Below are positions 30,503 to 39,225 of a stretch of 64,000 bases of DNA, piece after piece. Source of the stretch: an uncultured Corynebacterium sp. (GTDB taxonomy: Bacteria; Actinomycetota; Actinomycetes; Mycobacteriales; Mycobacteriaceae); contig CALUBS010000010.1 in assembly GCA_943914355.1 (NCBI GenBank), positions 1 through 64,000 of the forward strand, written 5' to 3'. The position numbers and the translations under genes are program-made. Within the stretch, counting starts at the first letter, position 1. Each line of letters opens with the position of its first letter. The notes beneath the pieces are model-generated. The model worked only from the letters and a program-made list of their open reading frames with translations, did not search any database and was not told the origin of the DNA.

Positions 30503-32875
30503 TTGTCTCACCCGGCGGGCAACAACCCCATTGGTGAAGAGCTCCTAGACCTCATTCAACGGCGCCTTTCTGAGTCCACCCTGACGTTTCACACCACGCT
30601 CCCGGCAAAGCGGGCGCGCTACGCCGAATGGCCAGAGTGGGTGCTGCCGGGGTTGAAGGAGCAGGTGGTAGATGGGGGCATCGGCAAGCTTTATGCGCAC
30701 CAGGCCGAGCTCGCCGAATGCGCGTGGCAGGGCCGTGACGCAGTAATTTCCACCGGAACCTCGTCCGGAAAGTCTTTGGGCTACCAGCTGCCCATCCTCA
30801 CCCGGCTGGCAAAGGATCAGACCGCGTGCGCGCTCTACCTCACCCCCACCAAGGCCCTCGGATCGGACCAGCTGCAGTCCGCGCTTGAGCTGTGCCGCGG
30901 GATTCCGGAGCTCAAGAACGTGGTGCCCGCACCCTATGACGGCGATACGCCCCAGGAGTCGCGGGCGGGCGTGCGCGAGCATTCGCGCCTGGTGTTTTCC
31001 AATCCCGATATGGTGCACATGTCCATGCTGGCCGCGCACGCGCGGTGGGCGCGGGTGCTGCGCCACCTGGAGTTCATCGTCGTCGATGAATGCCATTCCT
31101 ACCGGGGCGTATTCGGAGCCAATGTGGCCCTGGTGGTGCGCCGCCTGCTCCGGCTGTGCCGGCATTATGGATCGCGGCCCACCATCATTTATGCCTCCGC
31201 AACCATGAATGATCCGGCGCGGCATGCCGAGCGCCTCACCGGCCGCCCGGCGCACGCGATTACTGAGGATTCCGCCCCCACCGGCGCGCGCACGGTCGCG
31301 CTCTGGGAGCCTGGGTTCTTGGAGGGCGCAGAGGGCGAGCACGGCGCCCCCGTGCGGCGCGCGGCCACCACGGAGGCCGCCGAGATGATGGCAACCTTCA
31401 TCGCGGAAGGCGCCCGGACCATGACCTTTGTGCGCTCCCGCCGCTCCGCCGAGGTCGTGGCGATGGTAGCCGCCGAGACCCTCTCCGGCAGTTTGGGCCG
31501 GCCGGATTTCGCGCAGCGCATCGCCGCCTACCGCGCCGGCTACCTGGCCGAGGACCGCCGCCGGTTGGAGCAGGCGCTTGACGATGCCTCCCTATTAGGC
31601 GTCGCCACCACCTCCGCCCTCGAGCTGGGCATCGACGTTGGCGGGCTCGATGCCGTGGTCACCGCCGGATTTCCTGGCACGGTGGCCAGTTTTTGGCAGC
31701 AAGCCGGGCGCGCGGGCCGGCGCGGGCAAGGCTCGCTCGTGGTGCTCGTCGCCCGCGATGAGCCCATGGATACTTTCCTGGTGCACCACCCCGATGCGCT
31801 CTTGGGCAAGCCGGTGGAAGCGAGCGTGTTCAACCCCACGAACCCCTATATCCTCTTTGGCCATCTCTACTGCGCGGCGGTGGAAAAGCCGCTGAATGAT
31901 GCCACCATTGCTGAGTGGGGTGCCAGCGATGTCATCCACCAGCTTGCAGAGCAGGGCCTCGTGCGCCGCCGCGAGCGCGGGTGGTTTGCCGTACCCATTC
32001 CCGCCTCCAGCGCGGAAGAGCTCTCCCCGGAGACCGCCCACTCGGCGGTATCGCTGCGCGGCGGGGCGGGCGAGGAGGTCATGATCGTGGATGCCTCCGA
32101 TGGGCGGCTACTGGGCACCATCGATGCAGCGGGCGCGACCAGCCAGGTCCACCCCGGCGCGGTCTACCTGCACCAGGGCGAAAGCTTTGTCATCGAGGAG
32201 CTCCTCCTATCCGATTATGTGGCGCTCGCTCGCCCAGAGACCCCCGAGTATTCGACCACCCCGCGCTCTACTACGGATATTCGCATCGTGCGCGAGGCCG
32301 ATAACCTGGTCAATTATTCCCCGGGCCTGTGGGTGGCGGACGTGGAGGTCGAGGTCACCGACCGCGTCACCGGGTACCAGGTGCGGCTTGCCGATGGCAC
32401 CATCGGCGACGATATCCCCCTCGATCTCCCCGAACAGCGGCTGACCACCCGCGCCGTGGCTTATACCATCGACCCGCTGGCGCTTTCTGCGATGGGCATT
32501 ACCGCCGCCGATATCCCCGGCACCCTCCATGCGGCCGAACACGCCGCCATTGGGCTGTTGCCGCTTATCGCCACCTGCGACCGCTGGGATATCGGCGGCG
32601 TATCCACCGCATTGCACGCGGATACGCAGCTTCCCACCGTCTTTGTCTACGACGGCCACCCCGGCGGCGCCGGGTTTGCCGAAGAAGGCTTCCGCCGCTT
32701 CCCCGAGTGGATCGCGGCCACCTTTGAGGCGGTGCGCTCCTGCCCCTGCGAGGCCGGGTGCCCATCGTGCGTGCAATCGCCCAAGTGCGGCAACGGCAAT
32801 AACCCACTAAGCAAGGACGATGCCATCAAGCTGCTCGGTGCGCTCGTCACCATGACGCAGGAGTCCGCGGTTTAA
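30503..32875 (+). CDS. DEAD/DEAH-box helicase with DUF1998 zinc domain
   Basis: SF2 DNA helicase of the MrfA/YprA type, 790 residues. Walker A is GTSSGKS (about residue 90), Walker B VVDECHSY and motif III YASATM, with motif [14 protein letters not shown] in the second RecA domain. The C-terminal DUF1998 region ends with a four-Cys cluster, [16 protein letters not shown]. In Bacillus MrfA acts in mitomycin-type adduct repair. TTG 30503 is chosen because AAGGGGG lies eight bases upstream; the earlier TTG at 30434 has no such site. The stop overlaps the convergent Tad gene by 4 bp. Confidence 0.93.
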   Translation: MSHPAGNNPIGEELLDLIQRRLSESTLTFHTTLPAKRARYAEWPEWVLPGLKEQVVDGGIGKLYAHQAELAECAWQGRDAVISTGTSSGKSLGYQLPILTRLAKDQTACALYLTPTKALGSDQLQSALELCRGIPELKNVVPAPYDGDTPQESRAGVREHSRLVFSNPDMVHMSMLAAHARWARVLRHLEFIVVDECHSYRGVFGANVALVVRRLLRLCRHYGSRPTIIYASATMNDPARHAERLTGRPAHAITEDSAPTGARTVALWEPGFLEGAEGEHGAPVRRAATTEAAEMMATFIAEGARTMTFVRSRRSAEVVAMVAAETLSGSLGRPDFAQRIAAYRAGYLAEDRRRLEQALDDASLLGVATTSALELGIDVGGLDAVVTAGFPGTVASFWQQAGRAGRRGQGSLVVLVARDEPMDTFLVHHPDALLGKPVEASVFNPTNPYILFGHLYCAAVEKPLNDATIAEWGASDVIHQLAEQGLVRRRERGWFAVPIPASSAEELSPETAHSAVSLRGGAGEEVMIVDASDGRLLGTIDAAGATSQVHPGAVYLHQGESFVIEELLLSDYVALARPETPEYSTTPRSTTDIRIVREADNLVNYSPGLWVADVEVEVTDRVTGYQVRLADGTIGDDIPLDLPEQRLTTRAVAYTIDPLALSAMGITAADIPGTLHAAEHAAIGLLPLIATCDRWDIGGVSTALHADTQLPTVFVYDGHPGGAGFAEEGFRRFPEWIAATFEAVRSCPCEAGCPSCVQSPKCGNGNNPLSKDDAIKLLGALVTMTQESAV

Positions 32876-33195
32876 ACAGGGCCCGCCTTGGCCGTGGCGC
32901 TCTGGCCGCGCACCGCGGCAACGGCGATGATATCGGGCGCATTGTCGGTGCATTCCTCGAGGCTCGCGCCGTTATCCCGCGCGGTGCTTTCTGCGGCCGC
33001 ACACGCATCCTTGCCGGGGGCCAAGGCCCACGCGCCGGCCACGGCGGCAAGGTCCGCGGCTACCTGCGCTTCGTGGCGCGCGGTCACGCGAGACCCCACC
33101 GCCGCGATGACCAGTAACAGGCTGATAATGGCGACGATGATTCCGGTGGCGGCAATGGTGGCGTATCCGTCCTCGCCGCGGAGCCTGCTAGTCAT
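32872..33195 (-). CDS. Rv3654c-type pilin-like membrane protein
   Basis: This 107-residue last gene of the Tad cluster has a single N-terminal helix (GIIVAIISLLLVIAAVG) behind a prepilin-like leader, GEDG-YATIA. The residue five places after the presumed cleavage glycine is Ala, not the Glu found in Flp and TadE here. The remainder is an Ala-rich domain with two Cys residues that could pair. It corresponds in position to mycobacterial Rv3654c. It overlaps tadE by 8 bp and the helicase stop by 4 bp. Confidence 0.8.
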   Translation of the reverse strand: MTSRLRGEDGYATIAATGIIVAIISLLLVIAAVGSRVTARHEAQVAADLAAVAGAWALAPGKDACAAAESTARDNGASLEECTDNAPDIIAVAAVRGQSATAKAGPV

Positions 33196-33502
33196 TGCCG
33201 GCCACCTCCGCGGGAAAGACCGCTTCCGCGCTCATGGTGCCAATGGGAGCATCGACGCTTACCGATGCCCTGAAAAGCCCCGCGCTTTCCTGCACGCTCA
33301 CCCGGGCATCCTCGCGCGCTGGTTGGTACTCGACGCCGATGGCGTGCGACCTCGCCGCCGCGCCCGCCATGTCCACCGCCGCGATATAGGACGCCATCGT
33401 CGCGATCGCACCGATAATGCCCGCCGCCACGAGGACGAGGGAGCTTAATGCCAGGGCGGCTTCGATGGTCACCGAACCATCGTCATCGACTACCGTGCGC
33501 AT
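33188..33502 (-). CDS. TadE-like pseudopilin
   Basis: The 104-residue protein has a class III prepilin signature, DDG-SVTIEAALALSSLVL, with Glu at +5, then one hydrophobic helix and a small extracytoplasmic domain. TadE-type proteins are minor pilins needed for Flp pilus assembly. It follows flp by 33 bp and overlaps the next gene, matching the mycobacterial Rv3655c position. Confidence 0.85.
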   Translation of the reverse strand: MRTVVDDDGSVTIEAALALSSLVLVAAGIIGAIATMASYIAAVDMAGAAARSHAIGVEYQPAREDARVSVQESAGLFRASVSVDAPIGTMSAEAVFPAEVAGND

Positions 33503-33535
33503 GATTCCTCCTTTCTGTTTCTCTAGTGCGCCCGG

Positions 33536-33739
33536 CTAGCTCGGGGTATTCGATAGCGCATCGGTAATAATTCCCTCGATGGCATCGACCACGCCGCCGC
33601 CGTTGATGACCATGTACAGCACGCCGGCAAGTGCCGCAGCCGCAAGCGATCCCATGGCGTATTCAATGGTGCTCATCCCCTCATCGTTGCGGACGAGGGC
33701 GCGGGTGAGCTGGGAGTACTTAATAAATAGTGCAGACAT
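33536..33739 (-). CDS. flp: Flp-type major pilin (DUF4244)
   Basis: This 67-residue pilin has a short basic leader ending NDEG, then MSTIEYAMGSLAAAALAG. Glu+5 and Tyr+6 after the Gly cleavage site are the hallmark of Flp prepilins. The mature chain is about 45 residues, mainly one hydrophobic helix. It corresponds to mycobacterial Rv3656c. It is probably the structural subunit of the fibre made by this locus. No TadV-type prepilin peptidase is present in the window, so processing must be done by an enzyme encoded elsewhere. Confidence 0.9.
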   Translation of the reverse strand: MSALFIKYSQLTRALVRNDEGMSTIEYAMGSLAAAALAGVLYMVINGGGVVDAIEGIITDALSNTPS

Positions 33740-33797
33740 AATGGGAAGTCCTTTCTTATAAGGTGTGGTGGTTGAGTAGAAGTGAAAAATGGTGCAT

Positions 33798-34421
33798 CTA
33801 GAAAAGCTGCGCGCCCAAGCTGATCACTACGGGCGCGAGGCCTAGAACGATGAATGCTGGCAGGAAGCACACCGCCAGCGGGAGGGCAATGAATACTCCT
33901 GCGCGCTCTGCTTTAGCCGTAGCGTGAGCAGATGCTTCGGCGCGCAAAGAAGTACAGATTCGCGTGCATCCGGCGGCTATGGTGGCGCCGGATTGGCCCG
34001 ATAAGATGACAAGCCCCGCCACGTCCTCTAGTCCCGCATGGCCCTTCATGTGGTCCCATGCAGATTCCGTGGGCACGCCAACTCCCAGGAGCGCGGATAC
34101 CGTCTCCCACAGGTGCTGGGTATCGGCCTCTGCCGTACGCGCGACCGCCGTAGCAGCGGCGTGCACCGTCAGGCCCGCACTCAGGCAAGCTGCGAAAAGT
34201 TCGATATCCCCGGCCACGAGGAGTGGATCCACGGTGGTAGAGGGCTGGAGTTTGCTCATCAATCCCCCGCGCACTGTTGCGCCATCGCGCTTTCTTGGGC
34301 CGGCGCGCGGGGTCTTCGCCATGTGCTGTGCTGTGTTCTGTGCCGTAGCCGGTCCCAGCCGCCCCTTGGTGGCCGGCAGCCCAACGAGCACGGCCAGCGC
34401 CAGGCAGATAAAGGCCATCAT
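33798..34421 (-). CDS. tadC: TadC-like pilus platform protein
   Basis: The 207-residue T2SF-family inner-membrane protein has an N-terminal helix (MMAFICLALAVLVGLP), a central T2SF helical domain (ELFAACLSAGLTVHAA through VILSGQSGATIAAGC) and a C-terminal helix pair (GVFIALPLAVCFLPAFIVLGL). It forms the assembly platform with TadB. The start is ATGATG at 34421/34418, overlapping the tadB stop; GGAAGG upstream supports 34421. It is shorter than proteobacterial TadC, as usual in actinobacteria. Confidence 0.85.
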   Translation of the reverse strand: MMAFICLALAVLVGLPATKGRLGPATAQNTAQHMAKTPRAGPRKRDGATVRGGLMSKLQPSTTVDPLLVAGDIELFAACLSAGLTVHAAATAVARTAEADTQHLWETVSALLGVGVPTESAWDHMKGHAGLEDVAGLVILSGQSGATIAAGCTRICTSLRAEASAHATAKAERAGVFIALPLAVCFLPAFIVLGLAPVVISLGAQLF

Positions 34422-35197
34422 GGTGCCGCCTTCCTGATGATGACGCGGGACCAGGCAAAGCCGCTGCAGGCAAGCCCCACCCCAATGACCAGCAGGATTC
34501 CGCCCACTCCCCCGCCGAGCAAAAAGCCCAGCGAATTGGCCCCCATCGCCCCGCCCATGGCGATGCCCGCAATGGGAAGACACGCCAAGACCGTCGCCGT
34601 AGCTTGGGGTCCCTGCAGCCCGGCTGCGGTGGATTGGTGGTGGCGGCGCAGCGCATCCATCCGGCTTTGGGCCTGCTCAAAGAGGCTGGCTACCCCGATG
34701 CCATGCTGAGTAGATAATTCGAGCAGGTGGCCTAACCGGGTAAGTTCTGCATCCGCATGGGCGCCAGAGAGCGCCACGTGTGGGGGCGCGCCGCGGGCCG
34801 CCGCGGTAGCGGTGGATTCTAAGGCCGCGCTCATATCCCGCGGCGTCGTCGAGGGAAGGGACTCCGCCCCGCGCGATAGCGCGCTTGCGAGGGTCGCCCC
34901 GGCGCGCAGGTCAGCGGTCACGACACCGAAGTATCCGGCTAGGGCCTCGCGGCCGCGCCGGCGCGTGCGGGCGGCCATGACGTCCTTGATATACCACGAC
35001 ACGCACCAGGCGATGATTGCCGCCGCGACCGCAATGCTTATCCGCCCAACCGAGAAGAAGACCAAGCTGCCGCAGAATACGGCGCCCAAAATGACCAAGG
35101 AGCTGGCCTTTATCCGGCTGTCCTTGCCAGCAATGCGGGATGCGCTCGAGGGAGCCGACAGCAACAGCGCTGCGGCGAGCAATAAGAAGCTAAGCAT
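34418..35197 (-). CDS. tadB: TadB-like pilus platform protein
   Basis: The 259-residue T2SF protein has N-terminal helices MLSFLLLAAALLLSAP and LVFFSVGRISIAVAAAIIAW, a central domain with GYFGVVTADLRAGATLASAL, and two C-terminal helices. It is the partner of TadC in the membrane platform. ATG 35197 overlaps the tadA stop by 8 bp and fits the family N-terminus; the frame upstream is open but lies inside tadA. Confidence 0.87.
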   Translation of the reverse strand: MLSFLLLAAALLLSAPSSASRIAGKDSRIKASSLVILGAVFCGSLVFFSVGRISIAVAAAIIAWCVSWYIKDVMAARTRRRGREALAGYFGVVTADLRAGATLASALSRGAESLPSTTPRDMSAALESTATAAARGAPPHVALSGAHADAELTRLGHLLELSTQHGIGVASLFEQAQSRMDALRRHHQSTAAGLQGPQATATVLACLPIAGIAMGGAMGANSLGFLLGGGVGGILLVIGVGLACSGFAWSRVIIRKAAP

Positions 35198-36392
35198 CCG
35201 CCTGACCTCCTGCTTCTTCGCGCTGTTCCTCCAACAGCGCGGCCGAGAATTCCGCAAAGCCAGGCGCGGGCCCCTTGGTTGCGCTCCAGACAATGCGCGG
35301 GGTGACCGGATTGCCCTCTAAGACGCCGATATGGGCCAGGCGCCGGCCGTGCGGCGTGCGCTCCATGGTGAGCACCACGTTGACAGCTGCCGCTAATTGC
35401 GAATGCAGGGCGCTGCGGTCCAGGCCGCCGAGTGCACCGAGGGCCTCCATGCGGGCGGGTACCTCAAAGAGGGAATTGGCGTGCAAGGTACCCGCACCGC
35501 CATCGTGGCCCGTATTCAGCGCGGCGAGGAGATCGACTACCTCTGGGCCGCGAATCTCACCGACGACGATGCGGTCTGGGCGCATGCGCAGCGCTTGCCG
35601 CAGCAATTGCGCCATGGTGATTTCCCCGCTGCCTTCAGCGTTTGCCCGGCGCGAGACGATGCTCACGCAATGCGGGTGGTGGGGTGATAGCTCCGCCGTA
35701 TCTTCGATGACCACGATGCGCTCGCGCTCGGATACGGTTCCTAAAAGCGCCGAGAGCAGCGTCGTCTTGCCGGAGCCGGTACCTCCGATAACGAGGAAGG
35801 ACAATCGCTTGTCCACCATCGCGGCAAGCAGCTGGCCGATGTCTTCGGGCACGGTGCCATTGGCCACCAACTGCGGCAGGGTGGTCTGCGCCTGCCGCAA
35901 TACGCGCAGGCTAATGCACGTTCCGCCCACTGCGGGTGGGCTTAAAAGGGCATGCACGCGGAGCACGACGCCATCGGGGCGCGTGACGCGGGCATCGGCA
36001 AAAGGCTGGGCATCATCAAGCCGCGTGCCCGAGGCCGCGGCCAGGCGGGAGGCAAGCTGGCGCACCTCCCCATCGTTGCGAAAGGTGATATCGCTGCGCT
36101 CTAATCCCTCACCGCGGTCCATAAAGACGTCTTCGGGTCCGTTGACCACGACATCGGTGACGCCCTGCCGGGCCAATAAGGCATCCAGTGGTCCCATGCC
36201 GGTGGCATCCTGGCGCAAGCGCCGGAGCAGATCCACCACGACGACGTCACTGATGACCCCTGCTTCCTCCCGGATCCGCCGGGCCAGGCTAGGGGCGTCG
36301 TGCACCAGATCCGGCTCGGCGGCAATGACGCGCTGCATCTTCTCCATGGTCTTTTCCATGGTCTCGACCGAGCTATCCATCGCTGCGCTCAT
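35190..36392 (-). CDS. tadA: TadA-type pilus assembly ATPase
   Basis: The 400-residue secretion ATPase (GspE/CpaF family) powers Flp pilus extension at the cytoplasmic face. Walker A is GGTGSGKTT (about residue 215), followed by IVVIEDTAEL (Asp box), the His box and RPDRIVVGEIRGPE (Walker B region). The N-terminal domain carries EEAGVISDVVVVDLLRRL. ATG 36392 overlaps the ssd stop (ATGA). Length is shorter than CpaF of proteobacteria but normal for Rv3659c-type proteins. Confidence 0.93.
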   Translation of the reverse strand: MSAAMDSSVETMEKTMEKMQRVIAAEPDLVHDAPSLARRIREEAGVISDVVVVDLLRRLRQDATGMGPLDALLARQGVTDVVVNGPEDVFMDRGEGLERSDITFRNDGEVRQLASRLAAASGTRLDDAQPFADARVTRPDGVVLRVHALLSPPAVGGTCISLRVLRQAQTTLPQLVANGTVPEDIGQLLAAMVDKRLSFLVIGGTGSGKTTLLSALLGTVSERERIVVIEDTAELSPHHPHCVSIVSRRANAEGSGEITMAQLLRQALRMRPDRIVVGEIRGPEVVDLLAALNTGHDGGAGTLHANSLFEVPARMEALGALGGLDRSALHSQLAAAVNVVLTMERTPHGRRLAHIGVLEGNPVTPRIVWSATKGPAPGFAEFSAALLEEQREEAGGQADA

Positions 36393-37459
36393 GCCCCTAC
36401 CTCCTCGCGCACCGCACGGGCGGTCTTGGCCAGTGCTGCGGGAAGCCGGGCTGGGAGTCCACCGATCTCGATGCTGCGGGTGAGCCCGCGCACACTGGGC
36501 AATTGGGCACTGACTCGGTGGTGGATAATGTCTTCTACCTCGGGTGCGCTGAGAGCCGCCCACTGCCGTTGGCGCAGCACCACCACGATGTCGCGCCGCG
36601 CCTCATCCAGTCGCAGGATAAGTTGTACGGCCGCCGCGGCCGATCGCACTTCCGCGGCCACCACCAGCACCACGTGCGTGCAGGCAGCCGGGATATTTTC
36701 GGCCGTGCAATCCACCACGCACAGGCCCTCGGCCGCGTGCGCCGCAGACGTCACCGCCGCCAAGAGCGTGGCATCCAGCTTGAACGAGTCCTTGACCGTG
36801 CTGCGCGCTGCGGATAGAACCGCTATGCCATCAGCGGTAGAGGGCAAGGCGCGGTAAAGGTCGGCGGCGTCAATGCTGCCATCGCCAATGTTGAGCTCCG
36901 GCCAGCGGGCACCCGGCGCGGTTTCCACGCCGAGGAGGAGATCGAGGCCGCCGGAGTGCGCGGTGGCATCGATAAGCAGCGCTCGCGCCTGCTCACTCGC
37001 CGTGCAGTGGGATCGCGCCAAGGCGGCAGCAAAGGTGGAGGTGCCTACCCCTCCGCTGGCGCCCACCACCGCGATGGTGGCGGTACCGAGGCGATCTTCT
37101 GGCGGGTGCGCCGCCTGGGCAATAGCCGCCAGCAACTCTTTAATTTCCGCGGGGATAATAAAGGCGCGGTCCGCATGGCAGGCAAGCGCCGCTTCATAAT
37201 CGATGGGCCCCGGATCCGCGGCGAGGAAAAGCACTGGGACGGGCGTGGTCTGTGCGGCTTGGGCAGAGGCGATAACGCGCGCCATGAGCGCGTCGACCAA
37301 GACCGTATAGGCCCCGGCGAGGCTGCGCGGAATATCGCGGGGATCGGTCACCGTAATGACCTCGTGGCTGGTCGCGGCGGCGGCATGGACCGCCTCGGCG
37401 CGCAAGGCTTCCTCGCCTATGGCAACGACGATGGTGGAACGAGAGTGTACTGTATTCAT
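36389..37459 (-). CDS. ssd: Ssd/TadZ-like septum-site or pilus-positioning ATPase
   Basis: This MinD/ParA-superfamily protein of about 356 residues opens the Tad operon. It has a receiver-like N-terminal domain and then VVGASGGVGTSTFAAALA, a deviant Walker A with Thr where the signature Lys would be. Mycobacterial Rv3660c (Ssd) affects septation, and TadZ/CpaE proteins place pilus machines at the pole. ATG 37459 is chosen, although in-frame GTG codons at 37477 and 37492 are also possible. Confidence 0.85.
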   Translation of the reverse strand: MNTVHSRSTIVVAIGEEALRAEAVHAAAATSHEVITVTDPRDIPRSLAGAYTVLVDALMARVIASAQAAQTTPVPVLFLAADPGPIDYEAALACHADRAFIIPAEIKELLAAIAQAAHPPEDRLGTATIAVVGASGGVGTSTFAAALARSHCTASEQARALLIDATAHSGGLDLLLGVETAPGARWPELNIGDGSIDAADLYRALPSTADGIAVLSAARSTVKDSFKLDATLLAAVTSAAHAAEGLCVVDCTAENIPAACTHVVLVVAAEVRSAAAAVQLILRLDEARRDIVVVLRQRQWAALSAPEVEDIIHHRVSAQLPSVRGLTRSIEIGGLPARLPAALAKTARAVREEVGA

Positions 37460-37589
37460 GCCCCTAGCCTGAAGCACCCGCTCCAGCTGCACTAGAGACG
37501 TGCCTTCCCGCCTGTGGATAAATGCGCGAAAGCCACCACTTAGCGCTCAGTTAGTTGAAATTTCTACAAAGTCTTGTGGATAACCGTAG

Positions 37590-37668
37590 ATATAGGTGAC
37601 GGCCCGCGCATCGGGGGGTGCGCGCGGGCCGTCAGTAACCCGGCCTCGGGGGGCGAGCCGGGGCAGGC
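37590..37668 (-). ncRNA. 6C-type small RNA (B11 homologue)
   Basis: On the minus strand two GC-rich hairpins lie 5 bases apart: 37662-37639 (arms CCCGGCTC/GAGGCCGGG, loop GCCCCCC) and 37633-37598 (13-15 bp arms, loop CCCCCCGA). Two successive hairpins with six cytosines in each loop are the definition of the actinobacterial 6C RNA motif. M. tuberculosis B11 (6C) lies in the same place, upstream of the ssd homologue Rv3660c. A TATACT hexamer at 37679-37674 would place the 5' end near 37667. The C-rich loops are the known target-pairing sites. Ends are approximate. Confidence 0.88.
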
Positions 37669-37808
37669 CGCACAGTATATCGGGGCCTTGCACCGATTAT
37701 TATGACACGTTCATTACCCGATCACAACAGCTAAGAAAAATAATCTACCTGCACGGCCCTGACCTGCACCGAATAAGTGTTCACCACCCACCGGGTACGG
37801 GCGTACGG

Positions 37809-38525
37809 TTAGGCCGCGCGGGCGATGGCATCGGCTTCTTTGCCACCTACCTCCCAGGCGGAGAGGTGGAAAAGCACCACCTCACCAGGCTTGTCGCGGT
37901 AGTTCGCGCGGCACTCGCGGTAGGCCTTGGAATGGCGGTGAAAATACACCTCTGGCACGGCAAACCCGCGAGGATCAAAGCCGGTATGTATGGCGGCAAG
38001 GCGGGCCGCAACGCGCGCTACCACGCCGCTGCGCGGGCCAAAGAATTCACCGGCCGCGATTTCGGCGTGCACGACGCTCGGCAAAAGGTCGCGGAACGCA
38101 GGGCCGCTGCCCTGCGCAATCAGGCGCGCGAGGCCCTGCAAGCGCGCGCTATCGCCGCTGGGGATCCCGTTTCCGCCGGCGGCGACGTCGATGCGCGCGA
38201 ACACTTGCAGCGGCGCGCGGGCAAAGGAGCGGACGGTGGAATCTACCACCTCAGGTGCTGCCACGGAATACGCGCTGACCGCGCCGGCGAGCGGCCCGCT
38301 TTCCACATCGCCTGGGCCAGGATGCGGGGGGATGGCGTGCCCATCCAAGGCCACGCTGGCGCGCGCCCCGCGCATCAAGGACTCCGCGGAGATGACCTCA
38401 TACCTGCGCAGCCCGGCGGGCCTGCGGTGGGCGCGCGCGATGGCAGCCGCGGCCTTTTCCGCACCTTCTTTCACCCCCGGGAGGCGAAATAGCGGGGATA
38501 ACGGGTCATTTTCTGGCATATACAT
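37809..38525 (-). CDS. Fic-like protein with degenerate catalytic motif
   Basis: This conserved actinobacterial protein of 238 residues often sits beside Tad/ssd genes (Rv3662c-like). An N-terminal SVALDG (57-62) resembles the Fic inhibitory motif (S/T)xxxE(G/N). Further on, EFFGPRSGVVAR (160-171) aligns with the Fic core HPFxxGNGRxGR, but the catalytic His and the GNGR anion nest are missing. If the resemblance is real, AMP transfer would be lost. The start could be ATG 38525 (AGGG eight bases before) or 38519. Assignment to the Fic fold is my inference. Confidence 0.7.
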   Translation of the reverse strand: MYMPENDPLSPLFRLPGVKEGAEKAAAAIARAHRRPAGLRRYEVISAESLMRGARASVALDGHAIPPHPGPGDVESGPLAGAVSAYSVAAPEVVDSTVRSFARAPLQVFARIDVAAGGNGIPSGDSARLQGLARLIAQGSGPAFRDLLPSVVHAEIAAGEFFGPRSGVVARVAARLAAIHTGFDPRGFAVPEVYFHRHSKAYRECRANYRDKPGEVVLFHLSAWEVGGKEADAIARAA

Positions 38526-38652
38526 TAGGATAGCCCTAGACGCCCCGAGCCCCGAAGGCCCCTACCTTTTGGCGTGGCACCGTAAAACCGCGCTGTATCT
38601 ATTATCATTGGGGCCGTTACAAGGTTTAGATGAAAAACGAGGAGAATTAATC

Positions 38653-39156
38653 GTGAGCAACGATGGATTATTTACTGACGGCACCGATCAATTCGCACCA
38701 AAGGTTAATTCGATTCCTTTGAGCGATGTTGATGCATCGTCCTCCGAAACCTCCATCGGCAAGTTGGTCTCCAATGCCACCGAGCAGATGTCCCAGCTCG
38801 TGCGCTCTGAGGTAGAGCTGGCCAAGACGGAGCTGGCGCAGTCCGCAAAGAAGGGCGGCATCGGTGCCGGCTTCTTCGGTGCGGCCGGCACCATCGCGCT
38901 GTACAGCTCGTTCTTCTTTTTCTTCTTCCTCGCTGAGCTCCTCGCGCTCTGGCTGGAGCGCTGGGCTGCCTTCTTGATCGTCTTCCTCGTGATGATCGTG
39001 GCTGCCGGTGTCCTCGCCCTGCTCGGCGTCAAGAACGTCAAGAAGGTCAAGGCGCCGCAGAAGACCATAGATTCCACCAAGGAACTCAAGAACCTGATTC
39101 CGGGCAAGGCGCAGAAGTCGCTGGACCGGAAGGATACTCACGGCCTGTATACCTAA
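38653..39156 (+). CDS. Putative actinobacterial holin-X family membrane protein
   Basis: This 167-residue protein of the phage-holin/DUF1469 (PF07332-type) family starts GTG with AGGAG eight bases upstream. The N-terminal third contains the amphipathic family block SQLVRSEVELAKTELAQSAK. Two close hydrophobic hairpin helices follow (LYSSFFFFFFLAELLALWL and FLIVFLVMIVAAGVLALLG), then a basic tail (KNVKKVKAPQKT). These proteins are chromosomal, not phage-borne, and their role is unknown. The frame is open far upstream through the antisense of the Fic-like gene, but only this part is coding. Confidence 0.87.
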   Translation: MSNDGLFTDGTDQFAPKVNSIPLSDVDASSSETSIGKLVSNATEQMSQLVRSEVELAKTELAQSAKKGGIGAGFFGAAGTIALYSSFFFFFFLAELLALWLERWAAFLIVFLVMIVAAGVLALLGVKNVKKVKAPQKTIDSTKELKNLIPGKAQKSLDRKDTHGLYT

Positions 39157-39173
39157 ACCGCACGCACTATTAG

Positions 39174-39204
39174 ATCCGCCTCAGCCTTTCCTGGGGCGGA
39201 TTTT
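39174..39204 (+). terminator. Terminator after the holin-X gene
   Basis: ATCCGCCtCAG and CTGgGGCGGAT arms are followed by TTTT (39201-39204), 18 bp after the stop codon. Confidence 0.75.
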
Positions 39205-39225
39205 CTGTACACATAGAAAGGCGCC

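Noticed and set aside
38521..38542. DtxR-like ATTAGGATAGCCCTAGACG near the Fic-like gene start
   Set aside because: Only the left half matches (11 of 19) and the right half is unrelated.
37990..38652. Long upstream extension of the holin-X frame
   Set aside because: It overlaps the Fic-like gene on the other strand. The GTG at 38653 with AGGAG gives the proper family start.
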